Source: Paragordius varius (lineage: Eukaryota; Nematomorpha). Taken from it: DNA of 64,000 nucleotides. Under the pieces are notes generated by a model. The model made no database searches. It saw only the letters and a program-made list of their open reading frames with translations, and was not told where the DNA came from. Positions 63,929 through 64,000 of the stretch are shown in pieces. Position 1 is the first letter of the stretch, and every line of letters starts with the position of its first letter. The translations under genes and the position numbers were made by a program. The DNA lies in NCBI GenBank assembly GCA_964247055.1, contig OZ176050.1, positions 10,664,001-10,728,000 of the forward strand, written 5' to 3'.

Positions 63929-64000
63929 CTTCTTATCTGTAAGTTGTCCCATTATAACTGGTGGTCTTTATAAAAAATAAATTAACTACTGGTGGTTAAA

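Noticed and set aside
1-64000. CRISPR arrays, bacterial operons, ribosomal RNA genes, LTR or virus-derived elements
   Set aside because: No regular spacer arrays, no rRNA-like conserved blocks, and no paired LTRs or integrase, capsid or envelope-like frames were seen. The window is an ordinary eukaryotic chromosome segment.

Overview
The window is A+T-rich animal DNA (roughly a fifth to a quarter G+C by eye) with intron-rich eukaryotic genes set in a dense litter of transposon remnants. The best taxonomic clue is a pigment-dispersing-factor (PDF) precursor whose peptide resembles nematode PDF-1 more than annelid or mollusc PDFs, which suggests an ecdysozoan, perhaps worm-like. Introns of only 22-33 nt, mixed with introns of several kb, are a second clue. 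The species cannot be named from this sequence alone.

Layout, left to right: a Helitron fragment (1-737); SEC24C/D-type COPII coat gene, + strand, 2041-16150, 24 coding exons; LINE and foldback debris (16151-19453); kinesin-14 gene, +, 19454-23807; a gene-poor stretch (23808-29737); PDF precursor, +, 29738-33047, with a Helitron end in its intron; an orphan secreted-looking ORF, +, 33433-35037; Helitron tandem units ending at 36775; MITEs and a foldback element; ACOT9-type acyl-CoA thioesterase, +, about 39229-44763; NDUFS5 complex I subunit, -, 48568-46587; MBOAT1/2-like lysophospholipid acyltransferase, +, 48681-56156, head-to-head with NDUFS5 and 112 bp from it; a TE-rich gap; exon-like + strand segments at 60236-60636; and a minus-strand candidate secreted precursor (63928-60940).

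The genes do not form a pathway. They are housekeeping genes (ER export, mitosis, acyl-CoA hydrolysis, respiration, phospholipid remodelling) beside one or two secreted precursors. The shared NDUFS5/MBOAT promoter region is the only arrangement that suggests co-regulation.

The exon models were built by hand from splice signals, phase and remembered family sequences. In SEC24, kinesin, PDF, NDUFS5 and MBOAT the phases close exactly from ATG to stop. The most unusual signals are the ultrashort introns, the PDF gene, palindromic LINE duplications, a foldback-element family, and a decayed tandem duplication of an exon/donor boundary inside SEC24.
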